Assembly (NCBI RefSeq): GCF_900103665.1
Contig: NZ_FNGY01000005.1
Span: forward strand, 62,001-126,000
DNA length: 64,000 nt
Direction: 5' to 3'
From: Pedobacter steynii
Lineage (GTDB): Bacteria; Bacteroidota; Bacteroidia; Sphingobacteriales; Sphingobacteriaceae
Positions 25,982 to 34,557 of this stretch are shown here, one piece after another (position 1 is the stretch's first letter; each line of letters starts with the position of its first letter). Under the pieces are notes generated by a model, which saw only the letters and a program-made list of their open reading frames with translations, was not told the origin of the DNA and made no database searches. The position numbers and the translations under genes are program-made.

Positions 25982-26671
25982 TTAGAAATGATTTAGTAAT
26001 TCTTCCAGATGCGTGATTTGCCAGACCACATCTTCGGGTTTTTCCTTGTTCATTGGGTTGAAATAAATGGCTTTCATCCCATAATCCTGAGCACCCCGAA
26101 TGTCGGCCTCCAGGCTATCACCGATCATAATGCTTTCCTCTTTTTGAGCAGAAGCTAAGCGCAAGGCATACTCGAAAATAGCTTTGTCGGGCTTATTAAC
26201 GCCTACATCTTCCGAAATAATAACATTGGAGAAATAAGGATTTAAGCCCGATTTGTCCATTTTTGTTAAGGTGCTTTCTTTAAATCCGTTGGAAATAATA
26301 TGTAAAGTGTATTTCTTTTGCAGGTAAGTCAATACTTTTTCAGAACCTTCAAATAAATTAGTTCTGGTAGGGGTAAGGCGTACATAATCGTCTTCAAATT
26401 GAGACGGAATGTGCGAAGGTTGTATGCCTAACTGGATAAAAGTTTTACTGAAACGCTCAGATCTTAACGTTTCTTTCGTTATTTTTCCTAAATGGTATTC
26501 TGCCCAGAGCAATTGATTGTTCTCCGTATAGGTATCAATAAATTCGCGGGAAGAGCGGAGCCCCAGGGATTCCAGCTGATATTGGGCATATAATTCTGTA
26601 AGGGTTTCTTCAGCATTCCTGTCAAAATCCCAAATGGTATGGTCTAAGTCGAAAAAAATATGTTTAATCAT
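25982..26671 (-). CDS. HAD hydrolase, YjjG-like nucleotidase
   Basis: A 229-residue HAD phosphatase of the YjjG (noncanonical pyrimidine nucleotidase) group. Motif I is FFDLDHTIWDF (nucleophile Asp8 and acid Asp10), motif II is IISNGFKES, motif III Lys is in GVNKPDKAIF, and motif IV is MIGDSLEADI. The cap after motif I is helical, as in this subfamily. In E. coli YjjG removes phosphate from damaged pyrimidine deoxynucleotides. The nearby upp gene, also pyrimidine-related, gives mild support. Confidence 0.9.
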   Translation of the reverse strand: MIKHIFFDLDHTIWDFDRNAEETLTELYAQYQLESLGLRSSREFIDTYTENNQLLWAEYHLGKITKETLRSERFSKTFIQLGIQPSHIPSQFEDDYVRLTPTRTNLFEGSEKVLTYLQKKYTLHIISNGFKESTLTKMDKSGLNPYFSNVIISEDVGVNKPDKAIFEYALRLASAQKEESIMIGDSLEADIRGAQDYGMKAIYFNPMNKEKPEDVVWQITHLEELLNHF

Positions 26672-26693
26672 TATTCAGGGGGTTATGCTGCTG

Positions 26694-27092
26694 TCAATAC
26701 CTTGTCGTAATGAACACCAGTGCCGCAAAGATAAGTACAATCAATACTTTCAGGTATCGAAGAATTCTTGTGGCGATTGTATATCGCCTTTCGGCATTTT
26801 CAGGGGTGATGGCTTTCAGGTAATTAAAATATTGTGGAAATAGGTTTGCTATGGTTAAGAGCACATATAAGGAAGTGCATACGGTCAATAGCTGATAAAG
26901 ATCAGACTTAGGGCCGAAGGCATTGGGTTTTCCGTTAATGCTGAAATGTGTCGGAATGGAATCCGAAAACTTAGAATAGGCTACCAATACATAGACCCAT
27001 GCTGCCAGCAAGACCAATAGCCCAAAGATTTCAACACCTTTGTCGAAAATGGAAAGCCGAAGTTTGATGACCGGTCTTTTTTCTATACTCAT
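26694..27092 (-). CDS. DUF1648 family membrane protein
   Basis: A 132-residue membrane protein with three hydrophobic helices (about 23-40, 66-85 and 108-128). The stretch LPTHF-like SIPTHFSINGKPNAFGPKS is the DUF1648 signature: small integral proteins, some linked in other bacteria to sdpI-type immunity. It ends 22 bases before the HAD gene and follows upp by 10 bases, so upp, this gene and the HAD gene are likely one transcript. Function unknown. Confidence 0.82.
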   Translation of the reverse strand: MSIEKRPVIKLRLSIFDKGVEIFGLLVLLAAWVYVLVAYSKFSDSIPTHFSINGKPNAFGPKSDLYQLLTVCTSLYVLLTIANLFPQYFNYLKAITPENAERRYTIATRILRYLKVLIVLIFAALVFITTRY

Positions 27093-27102
27093 TTTATCCG
27101 GG

Positions 27103-27747
27103 TTATTGTTTTATGCCATAAGCAAGATCTCCGGCATCGCCCAGGCCGGGAACAATGTAAGATTTGCTGGTCATTTCCTCATCAATAGCACCAAGCCATA
27201 ATTTAGCTTTAGGTAAATTTGCCCGCACATGGCTTACACCTTCGGCACTGGCAATGGCGGATACAATATGCAGTTCCTTAATCTGATAACGGTTCAGGAG
27301 TTCTTTGCAACATAAAACCATGCTCATACCGGTGGCGAGCATTGGGTCGGCCATAATGACTACTTTATCGGTCAGGTCGGGAGTAGAGATGTGCTCTACC
27401 TGAATTACAAAATTTCCGTTTTTATGGTTCTTCCGATAGGCGGTGATAAAGGTAGATTCCGACTGGTCAAATATGTTTAACAATCCCTGATGCAAAGGGA
27501 TTCCCGCCCTTAATATGGTTGCCAATACCGGTTGCTGAGGTAAAAATGCGGTTTTGGCCAATCCTAGTGGGGTTTGGGTTTCTTTCCGCTCAAATTCTAA
27601 CGTTTTGCTGATCTCATAAGCGAAGAACTCGCCCAGGCGTTCCATATTTTTCCGGAAACGCATGGCGTCTTTCTGAATATTCTCGTCGCGGAGCTCGGCC
27701 AGGAAAACATTGGCAATGGAAGTGGTTTTATCAAGGTTAAATATCAT
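27103..27747 (-). CDS. upp: Uracil phosphoribosyltransferase
   Basis: A 214-residue phosphoribosyltransferase that salvages uracil to UMP with PRPP. The PRPP-binding loop MADPMLATGMSM, the uracil-binding C-terminus VPGLGDAGDLAYGIKQ and the region VLATILRAGIPLHQGL identify it as upp. The length is normal. It is the first gene of a small minus-strand run containing a DUF1648 protein and a YjjG-like nucleotidase. An upstream TATCTTTA (27769-27776 on the minus strand) resembles a -7 box. Confidence 0.95.
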   Translation of the reverse strand: MIFNLDKTTSIANVFLAELRDENIQKDAMRFRKNMERLGEFFAYEISKTLEFERKETQTPLGLAKTAFLPQQPVLATILRAGIPLHQGLLNIFDQSESTFITAYRKNHKNGNFVIQVEHISTPDLTDKVVIMADPMLATGMSMVLCCKELLNRYQIKELHIVSAIASAEGVSHVRANLPKAKLWLGAIDEEMTSKSYIVPGLGDAGDLAYGIKQ

Positions 27748-27782
27748 CGTGTAAAAGTATAGGAGGGTGTAAAGATAAAAGA

Positions 27783-28841
27783 TTAGGCCAGAGCAATAGT
27801 CTTATCTTGCCAAAGGCTGTAAAAACTACCATTTACTAATTTTACATGGTCCATCAGCTCGTTCAACTGTAAAAGCAGGTCTTTATTGGTTTTCCCGGAT
27901 CTCAACCCATTATCTGTCAGTGCAATCGGGTAGATTTTTAACTGAGATTGTTTCTCTATCTGGAGGTCATACCAGTGAAACGGACTACAGGTGCCTGCCC
28001 TGAAACCTGGAGTATCGGGATAATACATGCTGTAATCCTGATTGATGTTTTTTACGGTTAGCCTCAGGTAGCTCTTTGGAATTTTTAACTTTTCTTCCCA
28101 ATTGCTACTTCTTCCCGGAGCTGGAATATTCGCGATGTCTGTATGCAGGAACTCCGGCCGACTGGAAACTCCGTTTTTATTCATCTCCATCATCAAGCGG
28201 TGAATGCCATTCATTTGTTGCACATAATGTTTTCTTTGCAACTTCCGCCTGACTAAAGAATTCATGAAATGTAATGCCTTTCTTAACCTGTTGCCGGTTG
28301 CCCTGGATTTGAGTTCAGGAGAATAGGCCGGCCGAAAACTGAAATCTTTCTTGCCAAAAGACATTGATGGGAAGTTTTTGAGCAGAATATTCTTTAAAAT
28401 CAACGCCCATTCATCAATTACCGGAGCCCGAAGCAGGCCCAGTTTATGTTGCAGGCTCAGCTGAGCATGGTAATTTGGTCCTTTGCGGTCATCAAATGGA
28501 AGGTATTCCTCATACCTGGTCAGAAAGTAAAAGGAGGCCGCAAAAATATCAAAAGGCAAACGGCTGCCTGTTACAGGAAAGGGAACTTTTTGATCTCCAA
28601 AGCTGGTAATCCCAATCCGCTGAACGGCGATCTTCTGATCGGTCAGCAATCCGCTGCTTTTGAAAAATAGGCCTTGGCCAACGGGCTGTCGTCCATAACA
28701 AAGCTTGGGCCCCTCAGTATTGATAAATTCTGACAAGTTCTGGCTGATGTCCAAATTTGCCCTTAATATATCCTTAAAGATAAAATTAAAGATATACTTT
28801 ATGCGTGGAGTAATCAGGGGAGTATAAACCAGAAGCCTCAT
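27783..28841 (-). CDS. DUF7033-type polysaccharide deacetylase-like protein, probably inactive
   Basis: A 352-residue protein. The N-terminal half (LLVYTPLITPRIKYIFNFIF ... LPFDIFAASFYFLTRYEEYL) is the DUF7033 domain that precedes NodB-type deacetylases in Bacteroidota. The usual catalytic start of the deacetylase part (an Asp-containing segment near residue 165-180) reads SFRPAYSPEL here, with no Asp at the expected place, and the middle is shorter than in relatives. The C-terminal DYSMYYPDTPGFRAGTCSPF, a hallmark of the family, remains. I infer a degenerate enzyme, a pseudo-enzyme or a changed active site. The ATG at 28841 is used. Confidence 0.78.
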   Translation of the reverse strand: MRLLVYTPLITPRIKYIFNFIFKDILRANLDISQNLSEFINTEGPKLCYGRQPVGQGLFFKSSGLLTDQKIAVQRIGITSFGDQKVPFPVTGSRLPFDIFAASFYFLTRYEEYLPFDDRKGPNYHAQLSLQHKLGLLRAPVIDEWALILKNILLKNFPSMSFGKKDFSFRPAYSPELKSRATGNRLRKALHFMNSLVRRKLQRKHYVQQMNGIHRLMMEMNKNGVSSRPEFLHTDIANIPAPGRSSNWEEKLKIPKSYLRLTVKNINQDYSMYYPDTPGFRAGTCSPFHWYDLQIEKQSQLKIYPIALTDNGLRSGKTNKDLLLQLNELMDHVKLVNGSFYSLWQDKTIALA

Positions 28842-28850
28842 AGTATATAA

Positions 28851-28872
28851 TTTAGTATATAAAATTTATCTT
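28851..28872. repeat. Direct repeat TAGTATATAA in a divergent promoter region
   Basis: TAGTATATAA occurs at 28851-28860 and again at 28863-28872, twelve bases apart centre to centre, about one helical turn. The pair lies between the deacetylase-like gene and the sigma factor gene and could be a binding site or simply AT-rich promoter sequence. Confidence 0.3.
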
Positions 28873-28932
28873 TACAGCTCATAGTAAATATACATATGAA
28901 ATTTCAAATTGTTTTAGCAGGGAGGATAATTT

Positions 28933-29517
28933 CTGTCAATTAAGCCGATATACGACGAGACTGAACTGTTGAAAGGAATTATCGGGGGGAACCGACAAGC
29001 TTTCAGCCAATTGTTTAAAGCCAGGTACCCTGGTCTTTATGCTTTTGCATTGAAGCTAACCCGCTCTCCTGTATTGGCAGAAGAGATCATTCAGGATGTT
29101 TTTCTCAACATCTGGCTAAACAGGACCAACCTCGGCAAGGTCGAAAATTTTGGAGCCTACCTCAATAGAATTACAAGAAACCTTTCTTTAAACGCCTTGC
29201 GCAATATTGCCAAGCATAAAGTGCTTGTCGGTGATTTTGAGGCGGAACAAATCCCGGATCATTCTACAGCGCATGCACTCGATTATAAAGATACCCTGGC
29301 ACTGGTACAAATGGCTATAGAAAGACTTCCTGCCCAGCAGCGGGAGGTGTATAAACTCTGCCATAAAGAGGGGCTTAGCTATGAACAGGCTGCCCTCCGG
29401 TTAAATATTGCACCATCAACGGTCCATTCACACATGAAAGGCGCCCTGCGGGGAATCCGGATTCATTTTAAAAAGATGGGAATTCCAATGGTGATCATTG
29501 CCCTGATCCTGCGTTAA
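28933..29517 (+). CDS. ECF RNA polymerase sigma factor
   Basis: An ECF sigma factor of about 194 residues. Region 2 includes ALKLTRSPVLAEEIIQDVFLNIWLNR, region 4 is LPAQQREVYKLCHKEGLSYEQAALRL followed by IAPSTVHSHM, a helix-turn-helix. The protein ends with a hydrophobic stretch. The reading frame has no ATG near its start: the N-terminus typical of the family (SIKPIYDETELLKGIIGGN) can only be included if translation starts at CTG 28933, seven bases after GGAGG; a TTG at 28969 would remove it. The FecR gene follows, so this is a cell-surface-signalling sigma that is held by FecR and drives the SusC/D operon. Confidence 0.9.
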   Translation: MSIKPIYDETELLKGIIGGNRQAFSQLFKARYPGLYAFALKLTRSPVLAEEIIQDVFLNIWLNRTNLGKVENFGAYLNRITRNLSLNALRNIAKHKVLVGDFEAEQIPDHSTAHALDYKDTLALVQMAIERLPAQQREVYKLCHKEGLSYEQAALRLNIAPSTVHSHMKGALRGIRIHFKKMGIPMVIIALILR

Positions 29518-29593
29518 GGTAGTTTTTTGTGTATTTCTGAAAATATTTCATACCCAACTACCCCTTGCTTACTTTTCTCGTGTCTATGTATAG

Positions 29594-29638
29594 GTAAACG
29601 GTCGCTAAAGGACAAGAAGAGAAGAATAAACCGTTTAC
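29594..29638 (+). repeat. Inverted repeat GTAAACGGT / ACCGTTTAC before the FecR gene
   Basis: Nine-base complementary arms at 29594-29602 and 29630-29638 with a 27-base purine-rich loop lie between the sigma and FecR genes, ending 10 bases before the FecR ATG. As RNA it could sequester or pace translation of FecR, or be an operator. No T-run follows, so it is not a terminator. Confidence 0.45.
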
Positions 29639-29647
29639 ACGAAAGAT

Positions 29648-30817
29648 ATGAATCAGAAGCTTCCTTATTTGCTAAATCAGTACTTAAATGACCAATGTTC
29701 AGCTGCAGAGCTGGCAGAATTTTATGTATTGGTGGATGATCCTGCAAATAATTTGGAATTGAGTGACCTGCTCGACGACGCTATAAATACATCTACCGAT
29801 GAAAAACAGCTGACTGCAGACCAGGAAACCGAGCTGCTTCAGTATATCTTCGATTACAAGGAAAGCCCTCTACAGCGTTCTAAAGCTGTTCGTGGCTGGG
29901 ATTACCGCAGTTGGTCTGCTGCTGCGGTAATTTTCCTTACCCTATGTGCAGGGTTCTATTATTTTAAATCTAACAGAGCGGAACAGCTTCGGGAACAGGC
30001 TGCTGCGGCCATCCCGCCGGGAGGAGATAAGGCCACTTTAACGCTGGCAGATGGAAAAGTGATCTCACTGCAAACGGCACAGAGTGGTCAGCTGGCAGAG
30101 GTCTCAGGCGTAAAGATCACCAAAACCAAAAATGGTGAGCTGGTGTATAGCCTTAGCGAAGGGGCTGCTGTAACCGCAAGTCAGAATACCATCAGCACGC
30201 CCAAAGGCGGACAGTATGCGCTGATCTTGCCGGATGGAACTAAAGTATGGCTCAATGCCGCTTCTGCTTTGAAGTTTCCTACTGCTTTTTCCGGAATCGG
30301 AGAACGGAAAGTAACCCTCAGCGGAGAAGCCTATTTTGAAGTCGCAAAACGCAAAACTCCTTTTGTCGTTACCACGGATAAACAGCGGGTACAAGTGCTG
30401 GGAACACATTTTAATATCAATGCCTATCTGGATGAGCAACAAACAAAAACGACCCTGCTGGAGGGATCGGTAAGGGTCTCATCTTTGAAGACGGGCAATG
30501 TGGTGATGCTGAATCCGGGTGAAGAAGCAAGGCTGATGGCGAACAGACTGGATGTTCAGAAAGCCGATATCGAAAGAAATACAGACTGGAAGAACGGCAT
30601 TTTCATGTTTAAGAACGAGAGCCTGGAGGGGATCATGCGGAAAATTTCCCGTTGGTATAATGTAGAAATCGTCTACGAACCATATGCGCCAAGAAAAGAA
30701 ACGTTCAGTGGAATTGTATCCAGGTACGACAATGTAAATAAGGTGCTGCGCAGACTGGAGCTCACCGGAGCGGTAAGCTTTAAAATCCAGGGAAGAAAAA
30801 TTATTGTATCAAAATAA
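29648..30817 (+). CDS. FecR family anti-sigma regulator
   Basis: A 389-residue FecR protein. The cytosolic N-terminal part (1-85) binds the sigma factor; one transmembrane helix spans about 90-106 (SWSAAAVIFLTLCAGFYYF); the periplasmic part has the FecR domain (GDKATLTLADGK ... SGEAYFEVAK) and a C-terminal DUF4974 domain (about 315-389; LEGIMRKISRWYNVEIVYE). DUF4974 is an STN-like fold that meets the signalling domain of the outer membrane receptor. It lies 130 bases after the sigma gene and 182 bases before the SusC gene that carries an STN domain, completing a surface-signalling triad. Confidence 0.95.
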   Translation: MNQKLPYLLNQYLNDQCSAAELAEFYVLVDDPANNLELSDLLDDAINTSTDEKQLTADQETELLQYIFDYKESPLQRSKAVRGWDYRSWSAAAVIFLTLCAGFYYFKSNRAEQLREQAAAAIPPGGDKATLTLADGKVISLQTAQSGQLAEVSGVKITKTKNGELVYSLSEGAAVTASQNTISTPKGGQYALILPDGTKVWLNAASALKFPTAFSGIGERKVTLSGEAYFEVAKRKTPFVVTTDKQRVQVLGTHFNINAYLDEQQTKTTLLEGSVRVSSLKTGNVVMLNPGEEARLMANRLDVQKADIERNTDWKNGIFMFKNESLEGIMRKISRWYNVEIVYEPYAPRKETFSGIVSRYDNVNKVLRRLELTGAVSFKIQGRKIIVSK

Positions 30818-30880
30818 ATCAAATATGAAGAGAAATCTACCTTAACCATCTACCTATGTCAACAGGTGGCTCTATGAAAA

Positions 30881-30911
30881 AGCCGGATCGTGCTACGAAC
30901 ACTATCCGGCT
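30881..30911 (+). promoter_or_regulatory. Hairpin in the FecR-SusC intergenic leader
   Basis: AGCCGGAT (30881-30888) pairs with ATCCGGCT (30904-30911); inside the loop GTG and CAC extend the stem after one mismatch. A second short stem, TCCGGT/ACCGGGA, follows near 30937-30955. The hairpin has no T-run and lies in a 182-base spacer with a 6-codon open frame (30825-30845). It may set differential expression between the scarce FecR and the abundant SusC, by transcript processing or attenuation. Similar GC-rich stems occur between fecR and susC genes in related bacteria as far as I recall. Confidence 0.5.
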
Positions 30912-30999
30912 AAATAATTGAGTTAACCCCTTCCGGTTTTAACACCGGGAGAAATAAGATCGCACCCACTCCGGGCATTAACCCAACTAAACCAAAACT

Positions 31000-33900
31000 A
31001 TGAAATTAAAAGCTTTTAACCTAGGCATGCTATGCTCCTGGCTGCCAACCAAATTCCTATTAATTGTGAAATTGATCATAATTATATTGACCGCCAGCTT
31101 GTTACAGGTGAGTGCTGCCGGGTTTGCACAGAAAATAACTTTGAGCAAAAAACAGGTAAGCCTGGAACAGATATTTAAAGAGGTCGCCAAACAGACTGGC
31201 TATCACGTATTTTATGCAGATAAAAGTCTGGATGCCGGGAAACGCATAGACGTTAATTTTAAGAATACCACCTTAACAGCCGTGATGGAATTGTGCCTGC
31301 AAAAACAGGACTTGTCTTATGCGGTAGAGGATAAAAGTATCGTCATCCGCGTCAAAGAGAAATCGATCATTGACAAAGTAGTCGCTTACATGGCCGCTAT
31401 TGATGTCAGAGGTAGAATACTGGATGAAACCGGACAAGGCCTTCCGAAAGCGACCATCAAAATCAAGGGAACAGAACGTACGGTCCTGACCAACGAAAAA
31501 GGAGAGTTTCAGCTGGACAATATAGAAGAGAATGCCATTTTACAGGTGTTTTATATCGGGTATCAAACCAAAGAAATCAGTGCTGCGGCGCTAAAATTAA
31601 ACTCTTCCATCCAGCTTGAGGTAAAAACAGGAGAGCTGGAAGAAGTACAGGTAATGGTCAATACCGGCTATCAGCAAATCCCCAAAGAAAGGGCTACAGG
31701 TTCCTTTACACTGATTGATAATGCAACGTTGAATAAACAGGTGGGCGTAAATATCCTGAACCGTTTAGATGGGGTAACGAATAGTATTGCATTTGATAAA
31801 GCAGAGAACAGGGCAAAATTAACGGTTCGTGGTGTAAGTACCATTAACGGAGCAATGGCGCCACTGATTATACTGGATAATTTTCCTTATGAGGGAGATG
31901 TAAATAACATCAATCCTAATGATATCGAGAGTATTAGCGTTCTGAAAGATGCAGCTGCCTCCTCCATCTGGGGTGCCAGGGCCGGAAATGGGGTAATCGT
32001 CATCGTAACTAAAAAAGGAAGGTACAGTCAGCCGCTAAAAATTCAGTTCAACTCGAATGTCACGGTTACCGGTAAACCTAATCTCTTTGACCTTAAACAA
32101 ATGAGCACCAGTGATTTTATTGATGTAGAGCAAAAGCTGTTTGCGGCAGGAGCCTATAAGGTGCAGGAGAGCGATAAAAGGAAGCCCGAGCTATCGGAGG
32201 TCCTGGAATTGCTGATTGCAGCAAGGGATAAAAAGATGACAGATGCAGATGCAAAGTCCCGGATTGATGCGCTGAGGGGGATTGACTCCAGAAATGAAAT
32301 CTCTAAATACATGTATCAGGCTGCGGTTAATCAGCAATATGCGTTGAATTTTCAGGGAGGAGCGGATAAGATGACGTACATGATTTCCGGAGGATACGAC
32401 AGAAACCTTTCTGTGCTTTCTGAAAAGTATGATCGCATTAACCTCAGGGCAGCGAATACCTTCAAAGCAACAGATAAACTGCAAATCAGCACCTCACTTT
32501 ATTATACGAACAGTCATACGAAATCAGGAAAATCCGGTTACAAGATGAATGAGCTGGGGGCAAAAAAGATTTATCCTTATTCCCGTTTGGCAGATGACCA
32601 GGGAAATGCAGTTCCTTTTAATGTGTATAGAAAAACTTATACAGATACCGCAGGAATGGGAAAATTGATGGATTGGAAGCTTTATCCTCTGGAAGATTAT
32701 CAACATAATGTGACTAAAGTTAATCTGCAAAGTATCATGGCAAATGTCGGCCTGAGCTATGAACTGACTAAAGACTTAAACCTCGATCTGAAATATCAAT
32801 ACGAAAATCAGCAAATCAAATCAAGCTCGTTACAAGACCTGAATAGCTTTTATACAAGAGATATCCTGAACAGCTTTTCTAAGCTTAACCGCAAAACAGG
32901 GGTAGTCACTTACAATGCGCCTTATGGAGCTATATTGGGGAACACAACCAATAGTGTGATCTCTCAGAACGGTCGTTTTCAATTAAATTATAACAAAAGA
33001 GTTGGAGATCATCAGATTGCTGCGCTCGCGGGAACAGAAGTAAGACAGATTTCAACAGTGATGAATGCACATCGTACTTATGGATATGATGATGAAAACC
33101 TGAAAATCGGAAGACCGGACTATCTCAATTCTTATCCAAATTTTATCTCTGGAAACACCCAGTTCCTGTCGGATGGAGCTAAGGCCGATGAACTACTGAA
33201 CAACTTTGTTTCTTTATTTGGAAATGCGGCTTATACCTATAAAGGTAAATATACCCTTTCGGGAAGCGTACGTAAAGATATGTCTAATCTGTTTGGCGTA
33301 AAGACAAATGAAAAGGGAGTGCCCTTATGGTCTGCGGGAGCTTCCTGGAATATCTCAGACGAATCCTTTTATAACCTGGCATTTTTACCTTACCTGAAGC
33401 TGAGGACCACCTATGGGGCAAGTGGAAACCTGGATAGCAGAAGAACAGCTGTTCTGACTTTACAAAGCGCCGGTGCTGCTTTTTATACAGGCTTCCCTCA
33501 GTCTGTCATCAGCCAGATTCCCAATCAGGAGCTAAGATGGGAAAGGGTAAAGATGTTCAATATCGGTGCTGATTTTGGACTGATCAACAATGTGCTTTCA
33601 GGAAGTATTGAATACTACCACAAAAAAGGAACAGATCTTTTTGGTCTTGAGGATATGGATTATACGACCACCGGTGTGACAAGGATGCTTAAAAATGTGG
33701 CAAATATGAGTGGAAACGGGATTGATGTGGAACTGAGCAGTAAAGTTATTGACCGGACCTTTAAATGGTCACAACGACTTAACTTTAGTTACAATACCAA
33801 TAAAGTGACCAAATACCTGCTGAAAAGCACAAATGGAACAGATTACGTAAATGATGGCAGAACCCTTGCACCCCTGCCGTTGGTTGGGCAGCCGGTTTTC

Positions 33901-34533
33901 CTGATTGTAGTGCATAAATGGGCTGGACTTGACCCCGTTACAGGTGATCCGCAAGGTTATCTGAATGGACAGCCTTCAAAAAATTATAAGGAATTTACAG
34001 GTGCGAACAGCAAGATATCTGATATGGTATTTGTTGGTTCTGCAACACCTACTGTCTTTGGTAATTTTATGAATACGCTGAGCTGGAAGGAATTGTCGCT
34101 TACGGTTAATTTAACCTATAAAATGGGGCATTATTTCAGGAGAACCTCGGTTGATTATAACAGACTGGTTGGGGTTTCCGGCACAGGAGGACATGCGGAT
34201 TATGCCAGCCGCTGGCAAAAACCCGGTGATGAAAAACATACGGATGTCCCTTCCTTTGTTTACCCAAATAACATCGATAGAAATAATTTTTATAACTCCT
34301 CAGAAGTGTTGATCAGCAAGGCAGATCATATCCGACTGCAGTTTGTAAACCTGGCTTATACTTTAAAGAAGAGTCATTGGTCAAAATTACCTGTTCAGGA
34401 AATTCAGTTTTTTGCAAATGGTAATAACCTCGGCATTTTATGGAGCGCCAATAAGTTCGGTATTGATCCTGAGTATAACAATGAGTTTAATCCGAAAGCA
34501 AGCTTTTCATTTGGATTGAAAGCAGATTTCTAA
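31000..34533 (+). CDS. SusC/RagA TonB-dependent transporter with STN domain
   Basis: A 1177-residue outer membrane transporter. After a long signal peptide (about 1-45) come an STN secretin/TonB domain (about 46-120; ITLSKKQVSLEQIFKEVAKQ), a carboxypeptidase-regulatory-like fold (130-205), the plug (about 215-330; DIESISVLKDAAASSIWGAR is the SusC signature) and a beta barrel. The STN domain passes a ligand signal to FecR. The C-terminal strand ends KASFSFGLKADF. It pairs with the SusD lipoprotein 24 bases downstream to import an oligosaccharide or peptide; no enzyme in the operon shows which. Confidence 0.96.
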   Translation: MKLKAFNLGMLCSWLPTKFLLIVKLIIIILTASLLQVSAAGFAQKITLSKKQVSLEQIFKEVAKQTGYHVFYADKSLDAGKRIDVNFKNTTLTAVMELCLQKQDLSYAVEDKSIVIRVKEKSIIDKVVAYMAAIDVRGRILDETGQGLPKATIKIKGTERTVLTNEKGEFQLDNIEENAILQVFYIGYQTKEISAAALKLNSSIQLEVKTGELEEVQVMVNTGYQQIPKERATGSFTLIDNATLNKQVGVNILNRLDGVTNSIAFDKAENRAKLTVRGVSTINGAMAPLIILDNFPYEGDVNNINPNDIESISVLKDAAASSIWGARAGNGVIVIVTKKGRYSQPLKIQFNSNVTVTGKPNLFDLKQMSTSDFIDVEQKLFAAGAYKVQESDKRKPELSEVLELLIAARDKKMTDADAKSRIDALRGIDSRNEISKYMYQAAVNQQYALNFQGGADKMTYMISGGYDRNLSVLSEKYDRINLRAANTFKATDKLQISTSLYYTNSHTKSGKSGYKMNELGAKKIYPYSRLADDQGNAVPFNVYRKTYTDTAGMGKLMDWKLYPLEDYQHNVTKVNLQSIMANVGLSYELTKDLNLDLKYQYENQQIKSSSLQDLNSFYTRDILNSFSKLNRKTGVVTYNAPYGAILGNTTNSVISQNGRFQLNYNKRVGDHQIAALAGTEVRQISTVMNAHRTYGYDDENLKIGRPDYLNSYPNFISGNTQFLSDGAKADELLNNFVSLFGNAAYTYKGKYTLSGSVRKDMSNLFGVKTNEKGVPLWSAGASWNISDESFYNLAFLPYLKLRTTYGASGNLDSRRTAVLTLQSAGAAFYTGFPQSVISQIPNQELRWERVKMFNIGADFGLINNVLSGSIEYYHKKGTDLFGLEDMDYTTTGVTRMLKNVANMSGNGIDVELSSKVIDRTFKWSQRLNFSYNTNKVTKYLLKSTNGTDYVNDGRTLAPLPLVGQPVFLIVVHKWAGLDPVTGDPQGYLNGQPSKNYKEFTGANSKISDMVFVGSATPTVFGNFMNTLSWKELSLTVNLTYKMGHYFRRTSVDYNRLVGVSGTGGHADYASRWQKPGDEKHTDVPSFVYPNNIDRNNFYNSSEVLISKADHIRLQFVNLAYTLKKSHWSKLPVQEIQFFANGNNLGILWSANKFGIDPEYNNEFNPKASFSFGLKADF

Positions 34534-34557
34534 TTATTAACCTTTAATAAGAACACG

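Noticed and set aside
30825..30845. A 6-codon frame (MKRNLP) in the FecR-SusC spacer as a gene
   Set aside because: Too short to support as a gene; mentioned only as part of a possible leader.
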